A stretch of 64,000 bases of DNA from Phorcus lineatus (lineage: Eukaryota; Mollusca; Gastropoda; Trochida; Trochidae), in the NCBI GenBank assembly GCA_921293015.1, contig OV121082.1:27293497-27357496 (forward strand). The letters are read 5' to 3'. This document shows, piece after piece, positions 49,801 through 56,550 of the stretch. Under the pieces are notes generated by a model that did no database searches, was not told where the DNA came from, and saw only the letters and a list, made by a program, of their open reading frames with translations. A program made the translations under genes and the position numbers. How positions within the stretch are numbered: position 1 is the stretch's first letter; the number at the start of each line of letters is the position of its first letter.

Positions 49801-52800
49801 GCTGTGTTGCTCATCAAACTATCTATAATGTTCTTTATAAATGGTCACTTGGTCACAATATAGGCTACCACAGAATGACCTAATCCATTTTTCATATCCT
49901 CATCAGTTGAGGACTCTTTACACATGCTTTAATCTTTCTAGGCCTCTTGCTTCTGGAGAAAATGAGGAAAATAGGTTTTTAGGATGTGGTCCTTGTGGAC
50001 CTATTAGGGGTCACCAAATCTCTAAATAATCCCCATCAGTTAAGGAGTGACCAAGTCTGTACAAAAAAGTCTGACCCCTTGCACCTTTTTGGAAACGTTT
50101 TTTTTTAATTCATGCACTATCCTGCTAAATCAGCGCTCCCCCCTGATCTCTTTCGGGCTAAATCCCTCGTACAGCTGGCAGATTGATATTCATGGCTATG
50201 CTCACCTGTAATTTTTTCAGCCAATGAAATGCCGTTAATTAAGGGGCTTAAAGCTACTAGCTGGAACTCAATGGGGCAGCGAGTCTTGCATCCATGGTTG
50301 AAAATAATACTAATAGAAGTGGGAGCTGCAATATCATATATAGATTTTAAATGTGAAAGCCTCTTAAAGTTTGAAAATATGATCAGGAGTTTGTTGTTAC
50401 ATTTAAAGAGAAGAGAAACGTAGCAAGATGTAAAAAGGTAATACCTACAACACCTACAAAAGGAAAAAAAGGCAGAAAAAAAAAGGAAGCCAGAGAGTTC
50501 CATGAATCAATTGAGAAGCTTAACATGTTGAGCCCTTCTGATTGGGTCTTCAGCTGTCCTGATGTACTTAGTGCAAGTTTGGGTTGACCACCTGCTCAGT
50601 GTCTGGATAAGATTATTGTTGAAACCAGAAGCAGTCGCACAGGTTGCTGCAACTAGGTGGTAGCACTTCTGTGAATGCATAGAAACATCCTTGTGTTAAT
50701 GCATTACACATTTTGAGAACTACTTTGAATGTCATGGGTGTAGGGAGGGCACATGCAGCTCCTTATTTCCTCTTGATGCCCTTGAGTAAGAGAAGCAAAG
50801 GGCTGCACTTTCCAGTTGATAGGTAGTAGTAGCGCAGTCCTGCTAGATATAGATTGATAGTGCTATGGTGGAGGTGACATACTGAGTAGCAGTAGGTGAT
50901 AAAGGACAGTAAAATCGACGTGTCAAGTCCTGGCAAAGATGGCGCTTCGGTACTTATGTTGTGACTCAGATGGAACTGTCCTAATCTTTTTATACCAGAT
51001 CCATTAACAGTATAGGTACTAAGGAAGGGAACAACTTGATGGTGAGGGGGTCATGCCTTTCATGACAGAACATCTGGAAATTAAAGTAGGACAGGCTATC
51101 GGCAATAACATTACATTTCCCAGGTAAGTGCAAAGAACCATAGAAAAATTCTGCTTCAAGGCTACAAGGTCGAGACGTGTGTTAAGCCTGATAAAAAAAC
51201 AATTCTACTTTGTTTTACTGTTTTTATTTTTTCAAAATAAGCATTAAAATTGAATAAAAGAAACACTGTTTAGGCTTATTGGCAAAACACTTTTGATAAT
51301 TCTTCATCTTTTCCATTTTTCTCTCCACGTGAATACTAGCAGATTGTACTTCAGACTCCTTAATTCTGATGAAGATGAATGGTGGGCAATACCATTTGAT
51401 GTTTTTACCTTTTACATTGTTTCTAAAAATTTTAAAATCTTCATCAACCATTACTGTATCGCCAGATTCTAACACTTGCAGTAATCCGCTAACATGTTAT
51501 GAAAGCATCAGATACAGATCCCCATACAATTTGGAAAAAAATACAACTGCCCTAGTCATATTTATACCCACAAGAGCCGTCTCTTGGTAGTGAGATTTAT
51601 AATGTGAGTAGGTTTTATAATTATTTTCAAGTGTGGAGGGAGTTTGTATGAATATCTCAGTACAATCAAGAAGGATTCGAGTGTTCCTGAAACTGTTGAA
51701 ACAACCTGGACTTTTCTGTTATAAACCCTTCAACTTTGGAAGAAAGATAAGTTGTTAAAGACATTTGTGCATAAAATGAATCAAAGTTGTAAAAAAATCC
51801 AGATATCCGACCAGCAAATATCTTAAAACAATATTCAAGATCCTGTAACAGAAGACCTTATCTCAATCTCATCAATACAGATTATACCAGTAAGAATTCA
51901 TCAACAAGTCTAATTATACCCCTGCTTACCCCCCGCTACAAAGTAAGCACGTAGCAGGGGTATATAACGGTCATTCCGTCTGTCTGGTTGTCTTTCTGAC
52001 CGTCCGGTCAATTTACTCAAAACCGTTAGGTGTAGATCAACCAAACTTTGCACACTTGTTAACAATAACAACCATAACTTGAAACCTGGTGTGAGAACAA
52101 CTTTCTTATGTTGAATGTCAAAAAAACTAAAGAACTCATCATAAATTTCAGGAACAATCCACAAATAACAAGCCCTGTCTGTATAAGTAGTTCCAACGTT
52201 GAGATTGTAGACGAATACAAGTACCTTGGCACAATAATATATAGTAAATTAAATTGGAATGCTAATGCTGATGCAGTTTTCAAAAAGTGTCAACAAAGAT
52301 AACATTTTATGCGCAAGCTACGATCTTTTAATGTAAATGAACATGTACTTTCCCTCTTTTATCATTGTTTCGTTGAGAGCATATTTACTTTTTCTTTCCA
52401 ATGTTGGCATGGCCACTTATCTATTGTTAACAAGTCTTGTTTGGAAAAAGTTGTTCAAATTGCTGGGAAAATTGCCGGAGTTTCTTTTAGAAATTTATCA
52501 TATCTTTATGAAAAAAGAATTTTGAAATTATCCCTAAAGATTGTATCAGACCCGGATCATGTTTTATACGGGGAGTTTGTTAAGCTTCCTTCAGGCAGAA
52601 GATATTTATTACCCCGTTATAAAACCAATAGAGGTAAAAATACATTCATTCCTTTCAGCATTCGTCTGTTAAATGGTCTTTGATTTAATGTAATGTCTTT
52701 GTTTATGTATTGCATGTATGTTCCTGTATGTTCAAGCTCTGTAATGATACAAACTGAATTCCCTTCAGGGTAATAAAGTATTATTACTATTATTATTATT

Positions 52801-55800
52801 GTTAACCTTGTCTACAGTTTAGATCACTTTTGAATTTTCAGGAATTCATATTTTTTTTGTCGTTTCCATGGAAACCTCATTTTTTGGACTTAGTTACATA
52901 GTGTACAATGGGAACAGATTTTCACAGAAACTATTACACCTAGAGGAGTGAAATTTTGGTTATGGATACACCTGATGATACTCTTGATCGAGTTCGAAAG
53001 CCATTTCCGAATTTTTATTTTTTAAAGAGTTAAGGCCCTTGATTTTTCAATTGGACTTGGAGCGATTAACAGATCTGTTGCTCCAATGGGGACACATGAT
53101 CTTAGCTGTATGGCACAAAACATAGGACTTTATATGATAAACTGTGTTTACATGTGAGTTTGGAAGAGGGAGAAGAAACCAGACAGACTGCGGAGGTATG
53201 TGAGCCATGCTCACTTTTTTCCTGTTTTTCTCACTGATTGTTATCCTAGCGTTTCTGTCCCATCTACGTTTAATCTATAATCCCTGAGAAACTAGACTTT
53301 GAAACAAAGCTGAAAACTGCAGACAGTCTAGGTTCCTCATTTTCAGCTAGCTCTGGCAGCACATCACTTGTCTTGGAGAAATCGCTCATATTTTGAAATA
53401 TTTTGATCTTGCTGCTCTCAGTGGTTCGCATTGTTACTTCCTTTTCTGTTCTTTAGGGAGAAACAGAGTTGGGAATGTGTCTTTATATGTTCGACTATCT
53501 CAATCCGGGATATGAAGATTACATATATCTTGGTGTAGGACGTCGCTCAGAAGTGCTTACAACTCTCAGCCCGAAGCCATGCTGGATACAAAGCCTTATT
53601 CTTTGGCAAACAGTGAAGCTTGACCTTCTTTCCGAGTCTTCAAATAATACCAGTGTGTAATGGGAACCTTTTATAACGCAATAGTCTTTCCCCATCATAT
53701 GATGTAGCCTTACTGATGTTTTATTTGCATGCTATATTGGAGGAAGCGTGTCAGATTACTAAACTATCAAGAACAATAACTCTGTTTTCCGCAAAGACTA
53801 AATATAGAATCATAAATTACGTGAGATTCTAATATGATAGAAAAACAATCGGTGCAACTTGACTATGGTTGGTGCATTTAAGGTTTATTCTAAGGTTGCA
53901 CCTGGTGCAAACAGGTTAATCAAGCCCTTGCTAAGAAGTTTGTATACAAGGCTTCCTTACTTAGTCAAGATTTCAGTTTTCTTAAGTCAATGCTTCTAGA
54001 AAGCAATCTCATTGAAATCAGCTCGTCTTGTCCCTCGTACCTCGCTGCATTTCTTGATCTGACCACAGCCAACAAGAATCGAGGCTGGAAAGACATCAGC
54101 AACTTTTGAACTGACATGCAAAACATCACATCTAACCTTTGTATCTCAGAATATGAGCTTTTTCTGAATAAACCCAAGAAAAGCTGAACTTGGATTAATG
54201 CCAAATGGTTGTGTGTTTGTTTACTATCACGACGAATAAATACGCTCATGTTTGGTCAGAAATTAAGCCATGTCTGCAACCTCAAGAAAGATTGTGATGA
54301 AGAGTCACTATCATGACAATATTTGTGTTTGATTTGGCTTTTTCTACGTCCATAAAGTGTTTTCAGAAATTTAGGAAATTGTAGTAAATATATTGCCAAA
54401 ACAAAACTGCACCACATTATTGAAAAGGCCTACAAAGCATTTATCTCAAAGTTAGGTTGACAAACATTTTGTCAAAAGATCTTTAGGAATTCTGTTCTAT
54501 TTTTCATAGTAAGAATTTTTCTTCTTTTAGAAATTGGAATGACGATAACGACAAAGAACATATGGAAAACAACTTCTTTATTCATTGTATGCGACGTTTC
54601 GACACAGATGCGTGATAACGACAGAATCTGTGTAGAACGTTACATAAAAAGAAAAAAGAAGTTGTTATCCATATATTCCTTGTCATTTTGAGAATTTCTC
54701 TAAATGGGGGCATATAAATACATCAACTGTAGCACAAACAAACATTTTATTATCATATTTTGAATTCAGAAAGTATGCAATGGTAGATCAACAGGGGAGG
54801 GGGTTCAGAGCGTTCCCCACTTCAAACTTTTCCGCAAAGTTTGATGATCAGACAAAAGCGATATGTACCTGATCCTGTGATTGGTTGAATTTATTGAAGG
54901 TGAAAGATTACGGTCAAGGTCGTCCGACACGACTCTTACGGAGCCGTGGTCAGATCAAGAAATGCAGCAAGGTACAAGTTTGAGCTGATTTCAAAGAGAT
55001 TGCTAGAGAAGAAGTTTAATAAGCAAAATATCTATTGACAGACAGACACTGTGGCAAAAGCCTCTCATGAAATTATCAATCTTTACATTACAACTTAACA
55101 AATCATCTGATTTTTTAATTTAACTAGAAACCTTGAAGAAAAAAATAATCAAATTACAACACAATTTATTGGCCGTTCAAGTGTTTTGATTCTAAAACAA
55201 TAGTGGTGTAACGATTCATCAATAGTATCGATGTTTGCATCGTCTACGATACGAGTGCATCGATACAAAACATGTTTAGACAATATATCAGGATATTTAT
55301 ATCGTGAGGGTCCACAATACATCGATGTATCGCCATAAGAGACAATATATCCCGATACGGTTAACATAACTATAAAAGCTAAAAAGGTTTTTCTTCTATC
55401 TCTGAGATAATAGTGATCAGAACAGAAACAGAATTTTTTTTTTGTGATTTCCCTTCATGTTATATCTGTGACAATTTGGTATCTAAGGATTAACATTACA
55501 GTTCTATGTCCTATCTATAGTTCTTTCATAAACTGTAGAGAATCGGGATACGTATTGTATCACAACCACTGTATCGTGATGATAATCGTCTTGAAGGTTC
55601 CTTGGCAATAATTCCATGATATATCGTCTCACCTTATAAAACTAGAATCGGGATATATCGTCTCGCCACTAAGGCCACTGCCGCCAGGTTACACAGGTCT
55701 ATAAAACAACATATCTTTCGCCATATATTCAACAAATTAGAATGTGCCTTTGGTTGCTTTATGTATTATTTCAGGTTTGTAAAGGTGTTGAAAATAGGTG

Positions 55801-56550
55801 AGCGAGTTATTGTCTAACTCTGTTTGGGCAATTTTTCAGCCATTTGCTGTGATTGATAATAGGGACCTTGCAAGCTCTTCCCATTTTGTGACTTTCAAGT
55901 TGTCAATATCTGATTATTATTTGGGAAGTCTGTTACAATGTTTGTTTTAATTTGTTTCATATTGTTGTGCAGTTTCTTGTTTCTGATTGTTTTTTTTAAA
56001 ATTTGACTGCTATCCCTATGATTAGATGGCTATTGTGTGCGTTGTTTTCTTCTTATTTTTATTATTTGCTAAATATAAGAAAGGAATTAAAGTTATTACA
56101 TAAATGATCGACATCACATTAACTCTTCATTGTTGACTAATTGACTACCAATGGGATAATGGCTTAATGCACCTAAAGGCTTCGTGCACAGGTCCATTGT
56201 AGGCCTTAAAACGCTTTTAACTGGGATGCATTTGGCCCTGAAGAGATGTGTTTCACAGCATCATGAAGGCAAGGATGTATAAAATATTACATATTGTTAG
56301 GATGAGATTGCAGGATCGCTGTGTTGTGACAGTGATGAGTTACTGTGCGTCGAGCATACCGGAACGTGTTCATGAATGAGTCATCTGTCCTCATCCAACA
56401 TGGCCTCGGCCCTTTGACAACTCAACGTGAAATAACCAAATGTCTTATTATGTCACCTTTACTTACCTTCTTGTAACCAAACAGTTCTTTTTTCAACCTT
56501 TCCCTCCCTTCACCTTCTTTGGGGGGGTGCTTCTTGAAGAATTTGAACAT
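28752..56550 (-). CDS. llgl: Lethal(2) giant larvae homologue, partial (coding exons 1-4 of a longer gene)
   Basis: Lgl family proteins are cortical WD40-type cell-polarity and exocytosis regulators that bind aPKC/Par6 and myosin II and resemble tomosyn. Four coding exons join in phase: MFKFFKKHPPKEGEGRERLK..., then VDHGFPSKPSALAHDPKLKL with LAIGTKTGAVKI, then GRPGVEFCGQHDQEATVTQL, then RVISVCSDNSLHLWEVN. These follow the N-terminus of animal Lgl (basic start, [V/E]HGFP.[K/Q]PSALA.DP.L, GTRSGA.K.YG.PGVEF, DDNSLHLWE). Introns are about 7.4, 3.4 and 16.7 kb. The remaining exons, including further WD40 repeats and the aPKC-phosphorylated hinge, were not found and probably lie left of the window. 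The introns are loaded with transposons. I can tell llgl from tomosyn (STXBP5) by the HGFP and PGVEF block. Confidence 0.88.
28868..31199. other. llgl intron 3, left part; only weak exon-like pieces
   Basis: AT-rich intron. Short open pieces with plausible splice edges occur on the plus strand at 29165-29227 and 30157-30222 (the latter after a good TTTTTCCAG, ending in a stop). Neither was recognised, and the first also has a possible antisense reading, so they are not called as genes. Confidence 0.4.
31200..31384 (+). repeat. Fragment of the 150-bp tandem family, with poly-C
   Basis: GTCCCCCCCCCC, then GTTATGAGATATTTGG, CGCGTTAACAATGTATTACA and GTGGTCAAAGTGTCATGGTG. This matches one monomer of the array at 46.48-46.99 kb. 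The poly-C run is about 17 nt. Confidence 0.65.
31385..32780 (+). repeat. piggyBac-interior repeat with ~197-bp degenerate tandem monomers
   Basis: 31385-31580 matches 14826-15030 of the piggyBac-like element (ACTCTTACGTTGCTGAATAT). From ~31650, units containing ACATGGAATTAAAGA.AATTC, GAGATATGAACCGCGAAAGA and TTGCGACATTTGTCGCATCA repeat at about 197, 199 and 190 bp. They lie just beyond the 3' end of the transposase at 33.0 kb, so this may be the subterminal region of that element. Confidence 0.7.
33019..35700 (-). pseudogene. piggyBac transposase, frameshifted and split by a hAT remnant
   Basis: Read on the minus strand. The acidic N-terminal part (MESTDESDSDGESDIDNDQE, 35592 down) continues at 34709 as TATEEEFTGFDEQYNEMDTH after the insertion. 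One frameshift near 34590 leads into the main frame 34538-33561: HPVDYFGLSFHEDD, CVDKGLVPWKG (first catalytic Asp; the usual following Glu is Lys), VLMDNFYSS (second Asp). A one-base shift at ~33565 puts EYNKYMGGVDQ (third Asp) out of frame, and ~25 bp after it is missing. The C-terminal frame then reads KTLKWWKRVWFHVLNVAMLN and ends in the cysteine-rich domain CVVC...CNEC..LC..PCF.IYHT. It was a full-length transposase and is now inactive. Confidence 0.92.
34710..35480 (+). mobile_element. 771-bp deleted hAT element inside the piggyBac transposase
   Basis: Ends CAGGGGT and, inverted, CAGGGGTCAA. Removing it rejoins the acidic N-terminus of the piggyBac transposase. The flanks share GC[C/T]GTA, a 6-bp duplication with one difference and uncertain edges. 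On the plus strand, 35162-35383 is open and reads KFIPSWKGLYPWVKYFDAEN and IMRCEICMKYQEIN. This is the TTF-type zinc-finger start seen in hAT transposases and ZNF862-like proteins (W.K.[F/Y]PW..Y....M.C..C). It is therefore an internal-deletion derivative of an autonomous hAT, keeping its 5' coding start. Confidence 0.75.
35880..36090 (+). repeat. Degenerate GGACA-rich short repeats
   Basis: Variants of GCCGGACACTTTCTAACTGT, GGACAATTTTTAACTTTCGG and CGGACATTTTCTAATTGTCC recur about six times. No coding potential. Confidence 0.5.
36420..36736. mobile_element. 317-bp hAT-like MITE
   Basis: CAGGGGCGTAGGA at the left and its inverted form TCCTACGCCCCTG at the right, the common hAT terminal sequence. 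GTGGAC occurs on both sides (left copy overlapping the terminal C). The interior has runs of G and, near the right end, of T and C, giving a G-rich/C-rich palindromic look. No coding capacity. Confidence 0.8.
36741..36764. repeat. (TA)n microsatellite
   Basis: About eleven TA units directly after the MITE, within CCATATATATATATATATAT. Confidence 0.9.
36765..38062. other. llgl intron 3; TSS-like spot at 37.13 kb
   Basis: Mostly AT-rich. At 37125-37183 a CACGTG E-box precedes AACATGGCTGACGCG (YY1-like), with TCGG|GTAAGA downstream, which could be a non-coding first exon on the plus strand. TTAACCCT at 37581 resembles a piggyBac end, but no partner was seen. AATAAA on the minus strand at ~37530 could serve the gene ending at 38063. 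Confidence 0.3.
38063..38907 (-). CDS. Unidentified gene, last two exons (nested in llgl intron 3)
   Basis: On the minus strand an exon at 38907-38798 (acceptor TGGCTTCAG, donor CCGG|GTAAGC) joins in frame to a terminal exon at 38217-38063 (acceptor ACCTTTCAG). The product reads EEPINPPLDHSRAGMQAKMS, VVEVFCILRTREPG, then DGSTVAIQLPWCTWAIAIKK and LLEFTSCVSMAALL with a stop, 87 residues in this part. No family was recognised. A TSS-like region lies upstream at 41.5-41.65 kb, but the exons between were not found. The same interval also reads as a two-exon plus-strand frame (MLSFLMAIAHVHHGSC..., ending ILACIPARL), so the strand is not certain. I prefer minus because of its stronger 3' splice sites and longer open terminal exon. 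Confidence 0.35.
38908..41520. other. llgl intron 3, nothing firm
   Basis: AT-rich. One plus-strand stretch at 39640-39712 ends CTTCAG|GTATTA and is open, but it has a poor acceptor and no partner. A short CA run is at 40181. Confidence 0.35.
41521..41650 (-). promoter_or_regulatory. Possible minus-strand promoter and first exon
   Basis: On the minus strand GCATTTTGGGATCGTAGC at ~41620-41600 resembles the ZNF143/SBS promoter motif (GCA..TGGGA.TTGTAG). It is followed by a GC-richer exon-like stretch ending CTTCTGAG|GTAAGT at ~41526. It contains only a short ATG frame with an early stop, so it would be largely 5' UTR. It could be the start of the unidentified gene ending at 38063. This is inference from sequence words only. 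Confidence 0.3.
41651..43855. other. llgl intron 3, mostly featureless
   Basis: 42120-42175 (CAATTGACCATTTTCCAG and GACCGCGGGCAA) is matched in inverted, diverged form at ~45480-45560 (CTTGCCCGCAGTCACGTG to CTGGAAAATGGTCAATTTG), so a dispersed element is present at both places. No coding exon was recognised. Confidence 0.4.
43865..44650 (-). mobile_element. tRNA-derived SINE interrupted by a MITE
   Basis: The GAGGT-repeat end is at 43865-43890 and the remainder, including the tRNA-like head, is at 44365-44650. A 466-bp element lies between. Imperfect TTAG(G)ATTGA flanks the whole SINE. The order of events is clear: SINE first, MITE second. Confidence 0.9.
43899..44364. mobile_element. 466-bp hAT-like MITE nested in the SINE
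   Basis: Left CAGGGTTCATACA and inverted right CAAGGTTCGCACAGA. GGTTT(T)AA on the left and GGTTTAAC on the right duplicate SINE sequence. The interior is built from TCAAGCACTTTTCAAG repeats near both ends. No coding capacity. Confidence 0.85.
44651..45566. other. llgl intron 3, right end
   Basis: AT-rich, no exon seen. The last ~90 bp before the exon 3 donor belongs to the dispersed repeat also at 42.12 kb (inverted). Confidence 0.45.
45567..45648 (-). CDS. llgl: llgl coding exon 3
   Basis: 82 bp after acceptor ATGGCAAG, ending CAG|GTCAGT. It completes the split codon and encodes LGRPGVEFCGQHDQEATVTQ and LFFLPEQ. The family normally has Y-G-x-PGVEF; the tyrosine is leucine here. Ends in phase 0, matching exon 4. 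Confidence 0.88.
46010..46420 (+). repeat. Two degenerate ~230-bp tandem units
   Basis: CACAGGATCAC, AGCTAA.GCCAGA and GGACATCATTTTA recur about 231 bp apart. The text is related to family Q (GGGGTCACAGGATCACCAAA). Confidence 0.55.
46470..47075 (+). repeat. Tandem array of ~150-bp monomers with ATAGTCCCCCG ends
   Basis: AGGTGCTAAGCTT.ACGAGAT recurs at 46500, 46650, 46793 and 46944. Each unit has CGCGTTAACAATGTATTACA and GTGGTCAAAGTG. The array begins with ATAGTCCCCCGCTGTTATGAG and ends with GGTACGGACGGACAGACACC followed by ATAGTCCCCCGTTCCACG. It is a second family with the same design as family Q: edge motif, tandem core, GGACGGAC tract. Confidence 0.75.
47318..47885 (+). repeat. Diverged family Q copy
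   Basis: The left end TAGCATCTGGCTGTGTAGCTTG followed by GTCAGGCT leads into about three monomers with CTGTGACCCCATATAAGG, GGGTCACCAAATCC and GCTAAGGAGYC at 47527, 47673 and 47803. Confidence 0.7.
47890..48205 (+). repeat. Two ~175-bp degenerate tandem units
   Basis: AATCATGACACAYCTTC.TGTAATTATGTAT and GCAGTGGCC.CATT repeat with about 170-175 bp spacing. Confidence 0.6.
48226..48286 (-). repeat. SINE 3' core fragment
   Basis: ATCATTTATATCACGGCTGC and AGGGAGAAAATCCGC match the conserved SINE body; the tRNA head and the tail are missing. Confidence 0.75.
48287..48995. other. llgl intron 2, nothing recognised
   Basis: AT-rich, no exon or repeat end identified. Confidence 0.4.
49002..49099 (-). 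CDS. llgl: llgl coding exon 2
   Basis: 98 bp between acceptor CCTTTCAG and donor GTATCC. It encodes VDHGFPSKPSALAHDPKLKL and LAIGTKTGAVK, the strongest family signature in the window. It starts in phase 0 and ends two bases into a codon completed by exon 3. A family R-type repeat end (AACAAGAAAATAAGTGAG) lies only ~40 bp upstream of it in the intron. Confidence 0.9.
49391..49494 (+). repeat. 26-bp tandem repeat, four copies
   Basis: TGTCTCAATCACTGGCTTAT plus TGAAAC repeats at 49391, 49417, 49443 and 49469, with one A/T difference in the third copy. Confidence 0.95.
49785..50080 (+). repeat. Diverged family Q fragment
   Basis: AGAGCCATTGGCTGTGTTGC and CTCATCAAACT (left end) are followed by CTTCTGGAGAAAATGAGGAA, ATAGGTTTTTAGGATGTGGT and GGGGTCACCAAATCT. 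Confidence 0.6.
50507..51190 (-). pseudogene. DIRS-like tyrosine-recombinase retrotransposon remnant
   Basis: On the minus strand a RNase H-like tail LHLPGKCNVIADSLSYF (51170-51100) is followed, with stops and shifts, by recombinase text: STINLYLAGLRYYYLSTGKC with LLKGIKRK. A 51-codon open end (50659-50507) reads AATCATASGFNNNLIQTLSR and WSTQTCTKYIRTAEDPIRRA. The LIQTL.RW.....Y.RY order with the tyrosine in KYIRT is the C-terminus of DIRS-type recombinases, where the canonical form has GFRIGAAT and LIQTLGRW. The H-x-x-R box reads HLVAAT here, so the arginine appears lost. A dead copy. Confidence 0.7.
51224..51590 (-). pseudogene. DDE_Tnp_4-type transposase fragment
   Basis: The minus-strand frame reads VLESGDTVMVDEDF, then WYCPPFIFI and SASIHVERKMEKMKNYQK. 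This parallels the GDSVMADRGF, IPPF and IHVERAIGRIK order of Harbinger/ISL2EU-like DDE transposases, with a catalytic Asp (VMVDED) and Glu (HVER). Upstream, out of frame, GSVSDAFIT and VVFFSKLYG fit the preceding block. Short and frameshifted; the N-terminal half is absent. Confidence 0.6.
51910..52085 (-). repeat. Family R, second copy, segment 1
   Basis: Inverted relative to 26.08-26.21 and 28.57-28.62 kb: hairpin end CCCCCGCTACAAAGTAAG, GGGTATATAACGGTCATTCC, and AACCAAACTTTGCACACTTG. It is uninterrupted at the site where the 26.21-kb TIR element sits in the other copy. Confidence 0.75.
52090..52800 (+). pseudogene. 5'-truncated CR1/Rex1-like reverse transcriptase and 3' tail
   Basis: One frame with a single in-frame stop at 52300 covers the RT C-terminal part: LNVKKTKELIINFRNN, EIVDEYKYLGTIIYSKLNW, KKCQQR, then KLRSFNVNEHVLSLFYHCFV, LSYLYEKRILKL and LPSGRRYLLPRYKTNRGKN. 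These are conserved thumb/C-terminal motifs of CR1/L2-type LINEs. The copy ends with AATAAAGTATTATTACTATT and an ATT tail. It is inserted into family R and cut 5' as expected for target-primed reverse transcription. Confidence 0.85.
52800..53220 (-). repeat. Family R, second copy, segment 2
   Basis: Inverted copy of 19.88-20.68 kb: GAATTCCTGAAAATTCAAAA and AGTGATCTAAACTGTAGACA run through without the hAT, giving an empty-site reference. It ends with the GTGAGCCATGCTCAC hairpin at ~53200. Confidence 0.8.
53221..54537. other. Non-coding; left arm of an inverted repeat
   Basis: 53990-54075 (AGCAATCTCATTGAAATCAG, TTTCTTGATCTGACCACAG) is matched inverted at ~54943-55018. No exon was recognised. 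Confidence 0.5.
54538..54688. mobile_element. ~150-bp palindromic MITE
   Basis: The arms AATGAC..AACATATGGAAAACAACTTC and, inverted, AATGACAAGGAATATATGGA followed by TAACAACTTC, pair over ~65 bp around GCGTGATAACGACAG. The ACGTTTCGACACAGAT arm word is typical of small palindromic repeats in invertebrates (recalled, not searched). Confidence 0.7.
54943..55018 (-). repeat. Right arm of the inverted repeat with 53.99-54.08 kb
   Basis: GTGGTCAGATCAAGAAATGC, AGCAAGGTAC and GAGCTGATTTCAAAGAGATT pair with the left arm ~870 bp away. The palindromic MITE lies between the arms. Confidence 0.7.
55197..55710. mobile_element. Probable old hAT-type fragment rich in TATCG motifs
   Basis: Left AGTGGTGTAACGATTCATC and, inverted at the right (~55679), CAGTGGCCTTAGTGGCGAG. 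Both subterminal regions are rich in ATATCG/CGATAT and ATCGAT. The right ~160 bp matches 17965-18110. No target duplication was identified. Confidence 0.4.
55711..56466. other. llgl intron 1, start; nothing recognised
   Basis: AT-rich stretch without exon or repeat ends, up to the exon 1 donor. Confidence 0.45.
56467..56550 (-). CDS. llgl: llgl coding exon 1
   Basis: 28 codons from ATG at 56550: MFKFFKKHPPKEGEGRERLK, ending ELFGYKK. The donor is AAG|GTAAGT and the phase is 0. The lysine-rich start and the ELF.[F/Y].K ending fit the first exon of animal Lgl. Upstream of the ATG (56551-56620) is presumably 5' UTR; no obvious TATA box is seen. Confidence 0.85.

Noticed and set aside
53965-54249. 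94-codon minus-strand frame
   Set aside because: Overlaps an arm of an inverted repeat and has no recognisable motif or splice context.
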